From Paraburkholderia sp. BCC1886 (lineage in GTDB: Bacteria > Pseudomonadota > Gammaproteobacteria > Burkholderiales > Burkholderiaceae), in contig NZ_CAAJGK010000041.1 of assembly GCF_900996245.1 (NCBI RefSeq), positions 124,001 to 188,000 on the forward strand: a stretch of DNA of 64,000 nt. Direction: 5' to 3'. Position 1 is the stretch's first letter. Each line of letters starts with the position of its first letter. A model generated the notes under the pieces. That model was not told the origin of the DNA. It did no database searches and saw nothing but the letters and a program-made list of their open reading frames with translations. Below, piece by piece: positions 27,945-35,596 of this stretch. The position numbers and the translations under genes were made by a program.

Positions 27945-28247
27945 ATGCAGATCACTTTTACCGACGACCAGCCCGCTTTCGATGGCTCGAATCTGACGGT
28001 GCGATTCATGGCACGCGTGGACGGCGAAGCGGTGGTGTGCGCGATTACTGCGGAAGCGCTGGAAGATCATTTCGGCGCGGATTCCGCGCTGGAAGACACG
28101 CTGATGTCGGCCTTCGATAAAGGCCGCCACCGCATCCGTTCGGTCTGCGCGGAAGCGCTCGATCAGAACGAAGGCGAAGGCGTGCTCCTGCATAGCGGTT
28201 TGTTCAGAGTGGAAGGCATGGAGCCCGATCGCGGTACGACAGCGTAG
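27945..28247 (+). CDS. DUF1488 protein
   Basis: The 100-residue protein has the DUF1488 pattern: MQITFTDDQPAFDGSNLTVRFMARVDGEAVVCAITAEALEDHFG. Two starts are possible. The ATG at 27903 overlaps the previous stop codon, while the ATG at 27945 has GAGGA at good spacing and begins where family similarity begins; the latter is chosen. It is likely co-transcribed with the DUF4142 gene. Function unknown. Confidence 0.78.
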   Translation: MQITFTDDQPAFDGSNLTVRFMARVDGEAVVCAITAEALEDHFGADSALEDTLMSAFDKGRHRIRSVCAEALDQNEGEGVLLHSGLFRVEGMEPDRGTTA

Positions 28248-28269
28248 TTCAACGATGTATGGAGGCCTT

Positions 28270-28854
28270 ATGTCGCTCATCGTCGCAGCACGTTTTACGA
28301 CATTCCCTGGCGCGGAAGACGCGTCGCAGAAGTTGTTCGACGCAGGTTTCGTCGAAGAGGACGTGACGCTGTTTTTCGTGAATCCGCGTGGTCAGCATGC
28401 GCGCTATCCGATCGGCGGCGATACGCACACCGACGTGGGTTCGAAAGCCGCGCCTAAAGGTGCCGGGCTGGGCGTCACGATTGGCGCCGTGCTCGGCGCG
28501 GTGGTCGGTGTTGGGGTATTCGCGGCTTTCTCCGCGCCGGTTATTGTGTCGCTGATCGCAGCGGGTGTCGGCGCTTATGTGGGTTCGCTGGTCGGCGCGA
28601 TGTCGAAAATGCGCGGGGCCGGCGGCAAAGTCGGACACGGTGCGCCGGAACCCGACGAGGCGCGCGATTCGGGTGTGCTCGTGGCCGTGCATGTCACGCA
28701 GGACAATCAGTTCGACGCGGCGCGCGTGTTGCGCGAGGCGGGCGGGGTTTCGATCGAGCGGGCGGATGGTCGTTGGCAACAAGGCCGCTGGGCCGATTTC
28801 GATCCGCTGAAGAAGCCGGTGCCGCTCAATGAATTCAGCGAGAAGCGCGCCTGA
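28270..28854 (+). CDS. Hypothetical protein with glycine-rich membrane segment
   Basis: The 194-residue protein has a soluble N-terminal alpha/beta part (about residues 1-55) resembling general-stress YflT-like domains. A long Gly/Ala/Val hydrophobic region with glycine-zipper spacing follows (about 58-115, GAVLGAVVGVGVFAAF). A soluble C-terminal part (about 135-175) has the pattern VLVAVHVTQDNQFDAARVLREAGG. ATG at 28270 has GGAGG upstream. It is probably membrane-associated; no function is assigned. Confidence 0.75.
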   Translation: MSLIVAARFTTFPGAEDASQKLFDAGFVEEDVTLFFVNPRGQHARYPIGGDTHTDVGSKAAPKGAGLGVTIGAVLGAVVGVGVFAAFSAPVIVSLIAAGVGAYVGSLVGAMSKMRGAGGKVGHGAPEPDEARDSGVLVAVHVTQDNQFDAARVLREAGGVSIERADGRWQQGRWADFDPLKKPVPLNEFSEKRA

Positions 28855-28885
28855 ATTGCACCAGTGGAAAATTAGGTTCGACAGT

Positions 28886-28914
28886 AAAACGGCCCGACAT
28901 CGTCGGGCCGTTTT
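28886..28914. terminator. Rho-independent terminator
   Basis: AAAACGGCCCGA pairs with TCGGGCCGTTTT around a short loop. It is flanked by A and T runs, so it can work in both directions: for the gene ending at 28854 and the minus-strand gene ending at 28933. Confidence 0.85.
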
Positions 28915-28932
28915 GCATTGGACGTCCGGACT

Positions 28933-29178
28933 TCAAACCCACACGCGCGGTGCGCCGTGCGGTCGCGGTGTAGCGTTTTCCGCGGGACGATCTTCGCGGG
29001 TCGGTTCACACGACGCCGGCACGAAGCCGTCGTGTTTGATACCGCATGCGCCGGACGCGGTCTGCGCGCCGACAGCGGGCGTTTCCACGGGTTTCATATG
29101 CTCACGAATCTGCAGCACGGCGGCGGAGGTAATGATCGCCACTGCGGCGAGGAACTCTGCGCTCCTGATTTTTTTCAT
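28933..29178 (-). CDS. Small membrane-anchored or exported hypothetical protein
   Basis: The 81-residue protein starts MKKIRSAEFLAAVAIITSAAVLQI, a signal anchor or signal peptide. A Pro-rich hydrophilic tail with two cysteines (SGACGIKHDGFVPASC) follows. AGGGAG lies upstream of the ATG. The plus-strand frames over the same bases lack a ribosome site or family look. No homologous family was recognised. Confidence 0.6.
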   Translation of the reverse strand: MKKIRSAEFLAAVAIITSAAVLQIREHMKPVETPAVGAQTASGACGIKHDGFVPASCEPTREDRPAENATPRPHGAPRVWV

Positions 29179-29523
29179 GATGAGACTCCCTGTCGTGTTT
29201 GCTTGCCCAATGTTTTCAATTGCTTTGCACGTCGTGCAGTGTGTTCTTCAATCGCGTCGTTGCGGGCGCGAGTGTTTAAGCAACCTGCATGCCATCGCTC
29301 GGAGTGCCGCAGGATAAGGCTTGGAGCTCACTGGAGAAGCACTGAGCCGCGCAACATTTACTCGCCGCGGCAACAAAGTCGAGCGCTAGCGACGGCGTGG
29401 AAGGGACGTCGGCTGGGAATAGATGGCGGGCACGCCGCATGCGAATAGATACACGAACCCCGGCGCTGCGTTTGAGCGTGGCAGCGACGGATTCCTAATA
29501 GACGAAACCCTTGGAGGTATTGC
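29179..29523. other. Divergent intergenic region
   Basis: About 345 bp between the minus-strand small gene and the DUF2383 gene. It should carry both promoters; no clear -35/-10 pair, RNA gene or further ORF was found. TTGGAGG at the right end is the ribosome site of the next gene. Confidence 0.4.
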
Positions 29524-29976
29524 ATGACTACGAACGTTGTTTCCGTGCTGAACGATCTGGTCGAAACGTCGAAAGATGGCGAGAAGGGATTCCGCAAGGC
29601 AGCTGAAGATGCGCACGATGCGCAGTTGAAAACGTTGTTCCTGTCGCGTGCCGAAGACTGCACGCGCGGAGCCCGCGAGTTGCAGGATGCCGTGCAGACG
29701 CTAGGCGGAAAACCCGAAACGGGCGGCACGGTTGCCGGCGCATTGCACCGCGGCTGGATCGACGTGAAGTCGGCCGTGACGGATCGTAGCGATCACGAAA
29801 TTCTCGCCGAGTGCGAGAAGGGCGAAGACGTCGCGAAAAAGAATTACCACGATGCGCTGGAAAAGGATCTGCCGGTGGACGTGCGCGCGATTGTCGAGCG
29901 CCAGTATCAGGGCGTCTTGCAGAACCATGATCGGGTGCGCGATCTGCGTGACCAGTACGCGGCTAACCGTCGTTGA
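29524..29976 (+). CDS. PA2169-type four-helix-bundle protein (DUF2383)
   Basis: The 150-residue protein matches the DUF2383/PA2169 ferritin-like four-helix bundle: VVSVLNDLVETSKDGEKGFRKAAEDAHD, then SRAEDCTRGARELQDAVQTLGG, then GWIDVKSAVTDRSDHEILAECEKGED. In other genera such proteins are stress-induced. RBS TTGGAGG precedes the ATG; a terminator follows the stop. Confidence 0.87.
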   Translation: MTTNVVSVLNDLVETSKDGEKGFRKAAEDAHDAQLKTLFLSRAEDCTRGARELQDAVQTLGGKPETGGTVAGALHRGWIDVKSAVTDRSDHEILAECEKGEDVAKKNYHDALEKDLPVDVRAIVERQYQGVLQNHDRVRDLRDQYAANRR

Positions 29977-30039
29977 TTTTTAGTCAGGCTGAGTAATTGA
30001 CCGCAGGCATCGATTACAGGTGTCTGCGGGTCGCAGCAG

Positions 30040-30076
30040 AAAACCCGTTCGGAAATTGCTCCGCGCGGGTTTTTTA
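30040..30076 (+). terminator. Rho-independent terminator after the DUF2383 gene
   Basis: AAACCCG pairs with CGGGTTT, followed by TTTATT. A second hairpin (CCGCAG/CTGCGG, 30001-30029) precedes it. Confidence 0.7.
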
Positions 30077-30141
30077 TTGGGCGAGAGCCTTGAGACGACA
30101 TCGAGACCATCGCGATTTCCCTCCCGATTTTCCACCGCAAT

Positions 30142-30168
30142 AAAAAACGCCGGCATGTGCCGGCGTTT
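30142..30168 (-). terminator. Rho-independent terminator of the BON gene
   Basis: AAACGCCGGCA pairs with TGCCGGCGTTT around a 2-base centre. On the minus strand the stem is followed by a run of T, and it lies just past the BON-domain stop codon. Confidence 0.8.
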
Positions 30169-30192
30169 CCTTGCAGCGAGGACCGTTCGAAA

Positions 30193-30531
30193 TTATTCGG
30201 CGACGATCTTCAGGTGGTTCTTCACGCTCGACACACCCTTCACGGCCGTCACGACTTCTTCAGCCGCTGCCTTGTCGTCCGATGACGGCACCGAACCCGT
30301 CAGCCACACCACGCCCTTGCGGGTCTTCACGTGGATGTGCGTCGACTTGACGTTCTTCGCCGCCAGCAGGTCTGCCTTGGCCTTCGTGGTGATCGTGCCG
30401 TCATCGACGTGCTGGCCGATGGTTTCCGACGAAGCCGACGGAGCCGAAGCGCTGGTTTGTGCCGTAGCGTTCAGCGCAAATGCCACACAAGCGATGCTGC
30501 CTGCTGCCTTCAGAAATTGGATGGTTTTCAT
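30193..30531 (-). CDS. Exported BON-domain protein
   Basis: The 112-residue precursor has a signal peptide (MKTIQFLKAAGSIACVAFALNATAQ) and one BON domain: GTITTKAKADLLAAKNVKSTHIHVKTRKGVVWLTGSVPSSDDKAAAEEVV. BON proteins (OsmY-like) are periplasmic and usually osmotic- or envelope-stress related. GAAGGAGA lies before the ATG at 30531; an upstream in-frame start at 30654 lacks a signal peptide at its N-terminus. Confidence 0.88.
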   Translation of the reverse strand: MKTIQFLKAAGSIACVAFALNATAQTSASAPSASSETIGQHVDDGTITTKAKADLLAAKNVKSTHIHVKTRKGVVWLTGSVPSSDDKAAAEEVVTAVKGVSSVKNHLKIVAE

Positions 30532-31038
30532 GGTTTCTCCTTCAGGTGTTGATGAAAAATGCGGTCTTGTTACCTGCGCTCGATCGCGGCCAAAGCCGCT
30601 GATGACGCGTGGGATCGTTGCCGCTACGGCTCCATCGGAGCCCGCTATCGACACCGGTTATCGCTCTCACCAGACATCACCGGTCCCGGTTCTGGCGGAG
30701 GAGAGCGATATCCGTCCACATAGACCCAGTTCGCAAACCCTGTGCCCGCTTACTTCGCCGAGGCGCCGCAATTCGGAAAATCCGTTTAGGGACAGGTATT
30801 TAGGCTGAGGAATAAATTTACCGAAGGCCGCATCGGGCGAGGAGATCCAACGGTGCGACCCGAGTCGGAATTTGCCGGGTGCTTGTAAAAATGGCGCTGA
30901 ACGCCCTCGCAATCGATGGGCCCGGGCCGGGCTTAAAAAAACAAAGCGTATGAAAAACAGTAGGTTGCGAAAACTGGTACGACAGTTGCTCTATAGAGCC
31001 CAGTCACCAATCTTCAGCTCTACACGGGATCTCACACA
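30532..31038. other. Intergenic region upstream of rpoN
   Basis: About 500 bp with no supportable gene. It should carry the promoters of the BON gene (minus) and rpoN (plus). No -24/-12 motif was found close to the rpoN start. Confidence 0.4.
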
Positions 31039-32520
31039 ATGCCTTCAATTGAACTACGCACCCGGCAGTCTCTCGCTCTCACGCCGCGTCTGCAGCAATC
31101 GGTGCGTCTGTTGCAGTTGTCGTCGCTTGAGTTCCAGCAGGAATTGCGGACCGCGCTCGACACCAATCCGTTCCTCGAATACGACTCTTCGGATACCGAA
31201 GACGTCGCGCTCGCCACCGCCTCGAGCGGCGACGAACTGGGCGCGATGCCGGCTACCGATACGGTCGCAACCGCCGAGCCCGAATCGGCGTCGGCCGAAA
31301 GTAACTCGAACGACACGCTGGAAAGCTCGGGCCAGGACGACATGCCGGGCGACTTTTCCGGCGACTACAGCAGCCGCAGTTCGACCCGCCAGAACGGCGA
31401 CTCGGACAGCAGCGATCCCGCCGAATGGGCGCGCTCGCAGCCGACGTTGCGTGAGCAACTACATGACTCGCTGCGTCTGTACCGACTGGACGACCGCGAT
31501 CGCGCGGTGGCCCGCTTCATCATCGAGGCACTCGACGACGACGGTTATCTGCGTCAGGAACTGTCCGAACTCGCGGACAGCGTCGACCTCGAACCCGAAC
31601 TCACTGAAGAAGAACTGCTGGTGGCGCTGCGTCTCGTGCAGTCGCTCGATCGCCCGGGTCTGGGCGCGCGCTCTTTGTCGGAGTGTCTGTCGCTGCAGGT
31701 GAACGCGTTGCCCGCCGATACGCCGGGCCGCGAAGTCGCGCGGCAGATCGTCGATCATCATCTGGAACGTCTTGCACGACGCGAACAGGCCGAGCTGCAA
31801 AAGCAGATTGGTTGCAGTGCCGACGAACTGCGGATTGCCTGCGCGCTGGTGCGCAAGCTCGACCCGAAGCCGGGCAACTGCTACGGCCGTACCGAAGACA
31901 ACTACGTGGTGCCGGACGTGATCGTGCGTCAACAGCGCAACAAGTGGGTCGTGACGATCAACCCGGCCGTGCAGCCGCGTGCACGGATCCATCGCATGTA
32001 TGCCGAGCTGTTTGCGCAATCGGCGGGTGCAAGCCGTTCGCCGCTTGCCCAACAACTGCAGGAAGCCCGCTGGCTGATCCGCAACGCGCAGCAACGCTTC
32101 GATACGATTCAACGCGTGGCCGAGTGCATCGTCGCGCACCAGCGCGCGTTCTTCCAGTACGGCGAGATTGCACTCAAGCCGATGGTGTTGCGTGATGTGG
32201 CCGACGAACTCGGTCTGCACGAGTCGACCATCTCGCGGGCGACAGGCAACAAGTATATGGCGACGCCGCGCGGCATCTTCGAATTCAAGCATTTCTTCCC
32301 GCGCGAGTTGGGTACGGAAAGCGGCGGTACGTGTTCGGCAGCGGCGGTGCGTGCGCTGCTGAAGGAAATGATCGCCGCGGAAAACACCCGCGATCCGCTC
32401 TCCGACGTGACGCTCGCCAAGATGCTCGCCGATCAGGGGGTGCTGGTTGCGCGTCGTACGGTCGCGAAGTACCGGCATCTGATGAAGGTGCCGCCGGCCG
32501 AACTGCGTCGGCAGATCTAA
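31039..32520 (+). CDS. rpoN: RNA polymerase sigma-54 factor
   Basis: The 493-residue protein has all three sigma-54 regions: the Gln/Leu-rich activator-interacting region I (SLALTPRLQQSVRLLQLSSLEFQQEL), an acidic region II (about residues 50-130) and the DNA-binding region III ending in the RpoN box ARRTVAKYRH (about 471-480). The classical rpoN neighbours (lptB, hpf, PTS genes) are absent, so this looks like the second rpoN copy of Burkholderia-type genomes. A sigma-54 activator gene lies 20 kb downstream in the window. The RBS is weak. Confidence 0.95.
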   Translation: MPSIELRTRQSLALTPRLQQSVRLLQLSSLEFQQELRTALDTNPFLEYDSSDTEDVALATASSGDELGAMPATDTVATAEPESASAESNSNDTLESSGQDDMPGDFSGDYSSRSSTRQNGDSDSSDPAEWARSQPTLREQLHDSLRLYRLDDRDRAVARFIIEALDDDGYLRQELSELADSVDLEPELTEEELLVALRLVQSLDRPGLGARSLSECLSLQVNALPADTPGREVARQIVDHHLERLARREQAELQKQIGCSADELRIACALVRKLDPKPGNCYGRTEDNYVVPDVIVRQQRNKWVVTINPAVQPRARIHRMYAELFAQSAGASRSPLAQQLQEARWLIRNAQQRFDTIQRVAECIVAHQRAFFQYGEIALKPMVLRDVADELGLHESTISRATGNKYMATPRGIFEFKHFFPRELGTESGGTCSAAAVRALLKEMIAAENTRDPLSDVTLAKMLADQGVLVARRTVAKYRHLMKVPPAELRRQI

Positions 32521-32560
32521 GCGCGTGTGATCGGGTAGCGCGCCAGCCGGGCTTCAACAC

Positions 32561-32598
32561 AAAGCGCCCCGCGAGCCTGCCGGCCCGCGGGGCGCTTT
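32561..32598 (+). terminator. Rho-independent terminator after rpoN
   Basis: AAAGCGCCCCGCG pairs perfectly with CGCGGGGCGCTTT over a 12-base loop. Confidence 0.8.
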
Positions 32599-32685
32599 GT
32601 CATTGCTGGACGTTTCGCCGACGCCCCATTACATTGACGGCTCGGATCGCCCGGAGGGCGGTCGAACTGCAACGATGGGGTGTTC

Positions 32686-33861
32686 ATGAAGTACTCGAAT
32701 CGGGTAGAGCGCTTGCAGGGCAAGCGCACTTCCGCGTGGGAAATCCATCGCGTCGCGCAACAGGCGTACGCCAATGGCGCCGACGTGATCGTGCTGAGCG
32801 TAGGCGACCCCGACTTCGCGACGCCCGCGCCGATCGTCGAACGCGCGGTGGAAGCGCTGCGCGGGGGCGACACCCATTACAGCGCGGTGTCCGGTCGCGA
32901 ACCGCTGCGCGCGGCGATCGCCGACGAGCATCGTCGTATGACCGGGTGTGCCGTCGATGCAACTAACGTGATCCTGACCGCCGGCGCGCAGAACGGCGTG
33001 TTCGCTGCGTCGCTGTGTCTGCTCGAAGACGGCGACGAAGTGATCGTCCCCGAACCGATGTATCTCACGTACGAGGCCTGTGTGCGCGCGGCGGGCGCTA
33101 CGCTGGTCAGCGTGCCGGTCGATCGGGCGCGCGCATTTCACCTCGACTGCGATGCGCTCGAACAGGCCGTCACGCCCCGCACCAAAGCCATTTTCTTTGC
33201 GACGCCGTGTAACCCGACCGGTGTCGTCATGCCGCGCGCAGACCTCGAACGCATTGCGGGGATCGCTCGCAAGCACGACCTGTGGGTGCTCTCCGACGAG
33301 GTGTATGCGGACCTCACGTTCGAGCGCGAGCACGTGAGTATCGCGGCGTTGCCCGGCATGGCGGAGCGGACCGTGACGCTCGGCAGTCTGTCGAAATCGC
33401 ATGCGATGGCGGGCTGGCGGGTCGGCTGGGCGATCGGGCCGACCGTGTTGATCGAGCACATGGGACGGCTTGCGCTGGCCATGCTGTACGGCTTGCCTGG
33501 CTTCATCCAGCAGGCGGCGCTGGTCGCGTTGCAGCAGAAGGCGTCGATCGCCGCCGGGATGCGCGACATCTACCGGCGTCGTCGCGACGTGGTGTTCGAA
33601 CGGCTGCGCGACGTGCCGGGCTTGCGTTGTCTGTTGCCCGAGGCGGGCATGTTCATGATGGTCGACGTGAGTGGTACCGGGCTCGAAACGGTGGATTTCA
33701 CGTGGCAACTGTTTCGTGCGAAAGGAGTGTCGCTGCTCGATGCGAGTGCTTTCGGCGATACCGCGACGGGTTTCGTGCGGCTGGGGTTCGTGGTCGACGA
33801 GGCGCGTCTGATCGATGCGTGTAAGCGGATTACCGCGTTCGTGGGCGGTTTGGCGCGCTAA
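32686..33861 (+). CDS. Class I/II aminotransferase, arginine:pyruvate (AruH)-like
   Basis: The 391-residue PLP enzyme has fold-type I motifs: LSVGDPDFATP at the N-terminus, N176 (CNPTG), D204 (LSDEVY), and the cofactor lysine K237 in SLSKSHAMAGWRVG. The whole sequence resembles Pseudomonas AruH (arginine-pyruvate transaminase), including EPMYLTYEA and AMLYGLPGFIQ. Substrate assignment rests on that likeness only. An in-frame GTG 6 bp upstream is an alternative start. It precedes the FadR-type regulator by 62 bp. Confidence 0.85.
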   Translation: MKYSNRVERLQGKRTSAWEIHRVAQQAYANGADVIVLSVGDPDFATPAPIVERAVEALRGGDTHYSAVSGREPLRAAIADEHRRMTGCAVDATNVILTAGAQNGVFAASLCLLEDGDEVIVPEPMYLTYEACVRAAGATLVSVPVDRARAFHLDCDALEQAVTPRTKAIFFATPCNPTGVVMPRADLERIAGIARKHDLWVLSDEVYADLTFEREHVSIAALPGMAERTVTLGSLSKSHAMAGWRVGWAIGPTVLIEHMGRLALAMLYGLPGFIQQAALVALQQKASIAAGMRDIYRRRRDVVFERLRDVPGLRCLLPEAGMFMMVDVSGTGLETVDFTWQLFRAKGVSLLDASAFGDTATGFVRLGFVVDEARLIDACKRITAFVGGLAR

Positions 33862-33923
33862 ACCGGTGGGTATAATCGCGGCACTTCGATCTGCGCTTTC
33901 ATCCGGTTCACTCATCGCTGCCC

Positions 33924-34652
33924 ATGCCATTCGTCCCGATCCAGTCTTTTACGCGCAAGCGGCTTTCCGACGTGGTTTCCGACCAGATCAAACAATTGAT
34001 CTCCGACGGCACGTTGATGCCCGGCGACCGCTTGCCGGCAGAACGCGATCTGGCGACGCAACTCGGCGTCTCGCGTCCGTCGCTGCGTGAAGCGCTGATC
34101 CGACTCGAAGCGGACGGCTATATAGAAACCTCCGGACGCGGCGGCTTCACGGTCGTGGACATGACCGCGCCGATCATCTCGCGGCCGCTGGCCGAATTGT
34201 TGCTGCAGAATCCGCGCACCAGTGCCGACATTCTGGAACTGCGCCAGGGACTCGAAGCCATTTCGACGGTGTATGCCGCCGAGCGCGCGAGCGCCGCCGA
34301 CCTGAAAAAAATCACCAGGGCATTCGACGCGCTCAAGGCGGGCTCGCTGTCCGGCGAGCGCGCGAATCTCGCGGAACTGGATGTCGCGTTCCATCTCGCG
34401 ATTGCCGATTCCACGCACAACGTCGCGCTCGCGCACGTGATGCACGGCATTCACACGCTGATTCGCGAGGGCATGCGTCAATATCATCGGCTGATCGATT
34501 ACGACACCGCGATGGAAAAGCAGTTGATGAGCCAGCATCAGGCCATCTACGACGCCGTGATGGCGCGCGACGCGCAAAAGGCCCGCAAGGCCGCCGAGCG
34601 CCATCTCGCGTACGTGCGCGAGATGTACAAGGACGATGCGGCGAAGCCATGA
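33924..34652 (+). CDS. FadR-subfamily GntR regulator, probable lactate-responsive
   Basis: The 242-residue protein has a GntR winged helix at about residues 8-75 (RLPAERDLATQLGVSRPSLREALIRLEADGYIETSGRGGFTV) and a helical FCD ligand domain at about 95-230 with conserved Asp and His metal ligands (ELDVAFHLAIADSTHN, SQHQAIYDAV). It stands directly upstream of lutABC, and a TGGTC-A-GACCA palindrome overlaps the lut promoter zone, so an LldR/LutR-like repressor role is inferred. Confidence 0.85.
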   Translation: MPFVPIQSFTRKRLSDVVSDQIKQLISDGTLMPGDRLPAERDLATQLGVSRPSLREALIRLEADGYIETSGRGGFTVVDMTAPIISRPLAELLLQNPRTSADILELRQGLEAISTVYAAERASAADLKKITRAFDALKAGSLSGERANLAELDVAFHLAIADSTHNVALAHVMHGIHTLIREGMRQYHRLIDYDTAMEKQLMSQHQAIYDAVMARDAQKARKAAERHLAYVREMYKDDAAKP

Positions 34653-34721
34653 CGTCCTGAGCCGCCCGCAGGACAGGCCGCAAGACAGGCCGAGATAACG
34701 AGTAAGCCTTGATAGCCCGGA

Positions 34722-34764
34722 TTGACACGGTTCCGGGACTTCCCTATATTTCGTGGTCAGACCA
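34722..34764 (+). promoter_or_regulatory. lut promoter with FadR-type operator
   Basis: TTGACA (34722-34727) and TATATT (34745-34750) are 17 bp apart, a near-consensus sigma-70 promoter. The perfect palindrome TGGTC-A-GACCA (34754-34764) sits just after the -10 box, where a bound FadR/LldR-type repressor would block transcription. A partial second copy (TGACCAGTCTGACA, 34768-34781) lies next to it. The lutA ATG is about 90 bp downstream. Confidence 0.8.
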
Positions 34765-34852
34765 ACATGACCAGTCTGACATGTGGCGTCGTTCGCGCCG
34801 CTTCACTGGTCTTTCCCCGCGCTGCCGCAGTCGCCTCTCTTTCAATGAGCTT

Positions 34853-35596
34853 ATGAAAGTCGCCCTGTTCATCCCCTGTTTCATCGACGCTTTCTATCCC
34901 GAAGTCGGCATCGCCACGCTCGAACTGCTCGAGCGATTCGGTATCGAGGTCGACTATCCGCAGGAGCAAACCTGTTGCGGCCAGCCGATGGCCAACAGCG
35001 GCGCGCAGACCGAAGCGGCCGGCGCCGAGCGCGTATTCGCGCGCAACTTCGCGGGTTACGACTATATCGTCGGGCCGTCGGCTAGCTGCATCCACCATGT
35101 GCGCGAGCATCTGAGCGCGATCGACCAGACCGATGAAGTAAAGAAAGTCCGCGCCAGCGCGTATGAACTGGTCGAATTCCTGCACGACGTGGTGGGCGCG
35201 CGCGAGTTTCCGTGGGCCGAATTCCCGCATCGCGTCGGTTTGCATACCAGTTGCAGCGCGCTGCGGCATCTCAAGGAAGGCTCGAACTCGGAAATCGCGG
35301 GCGTGCGGTTTTCGAAACCGCGCGCGTTGCTCGAAGGCGTGAAGGGCATCGAGTTCGTCAAGCCCGCGCGACCCGACGAATGCTGCGGCTTCGGCGGCAC
35401 GTTCTCGGTAACCGAAGAGCCGGTGTCGGTGCGCATGGGACAGGACAAGGTCCGCGATCATCTGCAGGCAGGCGCCGAGTACATCGTGTCCGGCGACATG
35501 TCGTGTCTGATGCACCAGCAAGGTTGCGCGGAACGCATGAAGGCCGATGCGCGCTTCATTCACATCGCGCAGGTTCTCAACGGGGTGACGCAATGA
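34853..35596 (+). CDS. lutA: L-lactate utilisation Fe-S protein LutA (YkgE)
   Basis: The 247-residue protein has two CCG domains with cysteine motifs (QTCCGQP and DECCGFGG), typical of LutA/YkgE and glycolate oxidase-type heterodisulfide-reductase-like proteins. With LutB and LutC it oxidises L-lactate to pyruvate. The stop overlaps the lutB ATG by 4 bases, so translation is coupled. The frame is open upstream to 34709, but that would cover the promoter and operator; similarity starts at MKVALFIPCF. Confidence 0.93.
   Translation: MKVALFIPCFIDAFYPEVGIATLELLERFGIEVDYPQEQTCCGQPMANSGAQTEAAGAERVFARNFAGYDYIVGPSASCIHHVREHLSAIDQTDEVKKVRASAYELVEFLHDVVGAREFPWAEFPHRVGLHTSCSALRHLKEGSNSEIAGVRFSKPRALLEGVKGIEFVKPARPDECCGFGGTFSVTEEPVSVRMGQDKVRDHLQAGAEYIVSGDMSCLMHQQGCAERMKADARFIHIAQVLNGVTQ

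Noticed and set aside
28829..29317. Plus-strand open frame across the small exported protein
   Set aside because: It starts inside the previous gene, lacks a ribosome site, and covers a terminator; the minus-strand gene has a signal sequence and AGGGAG.
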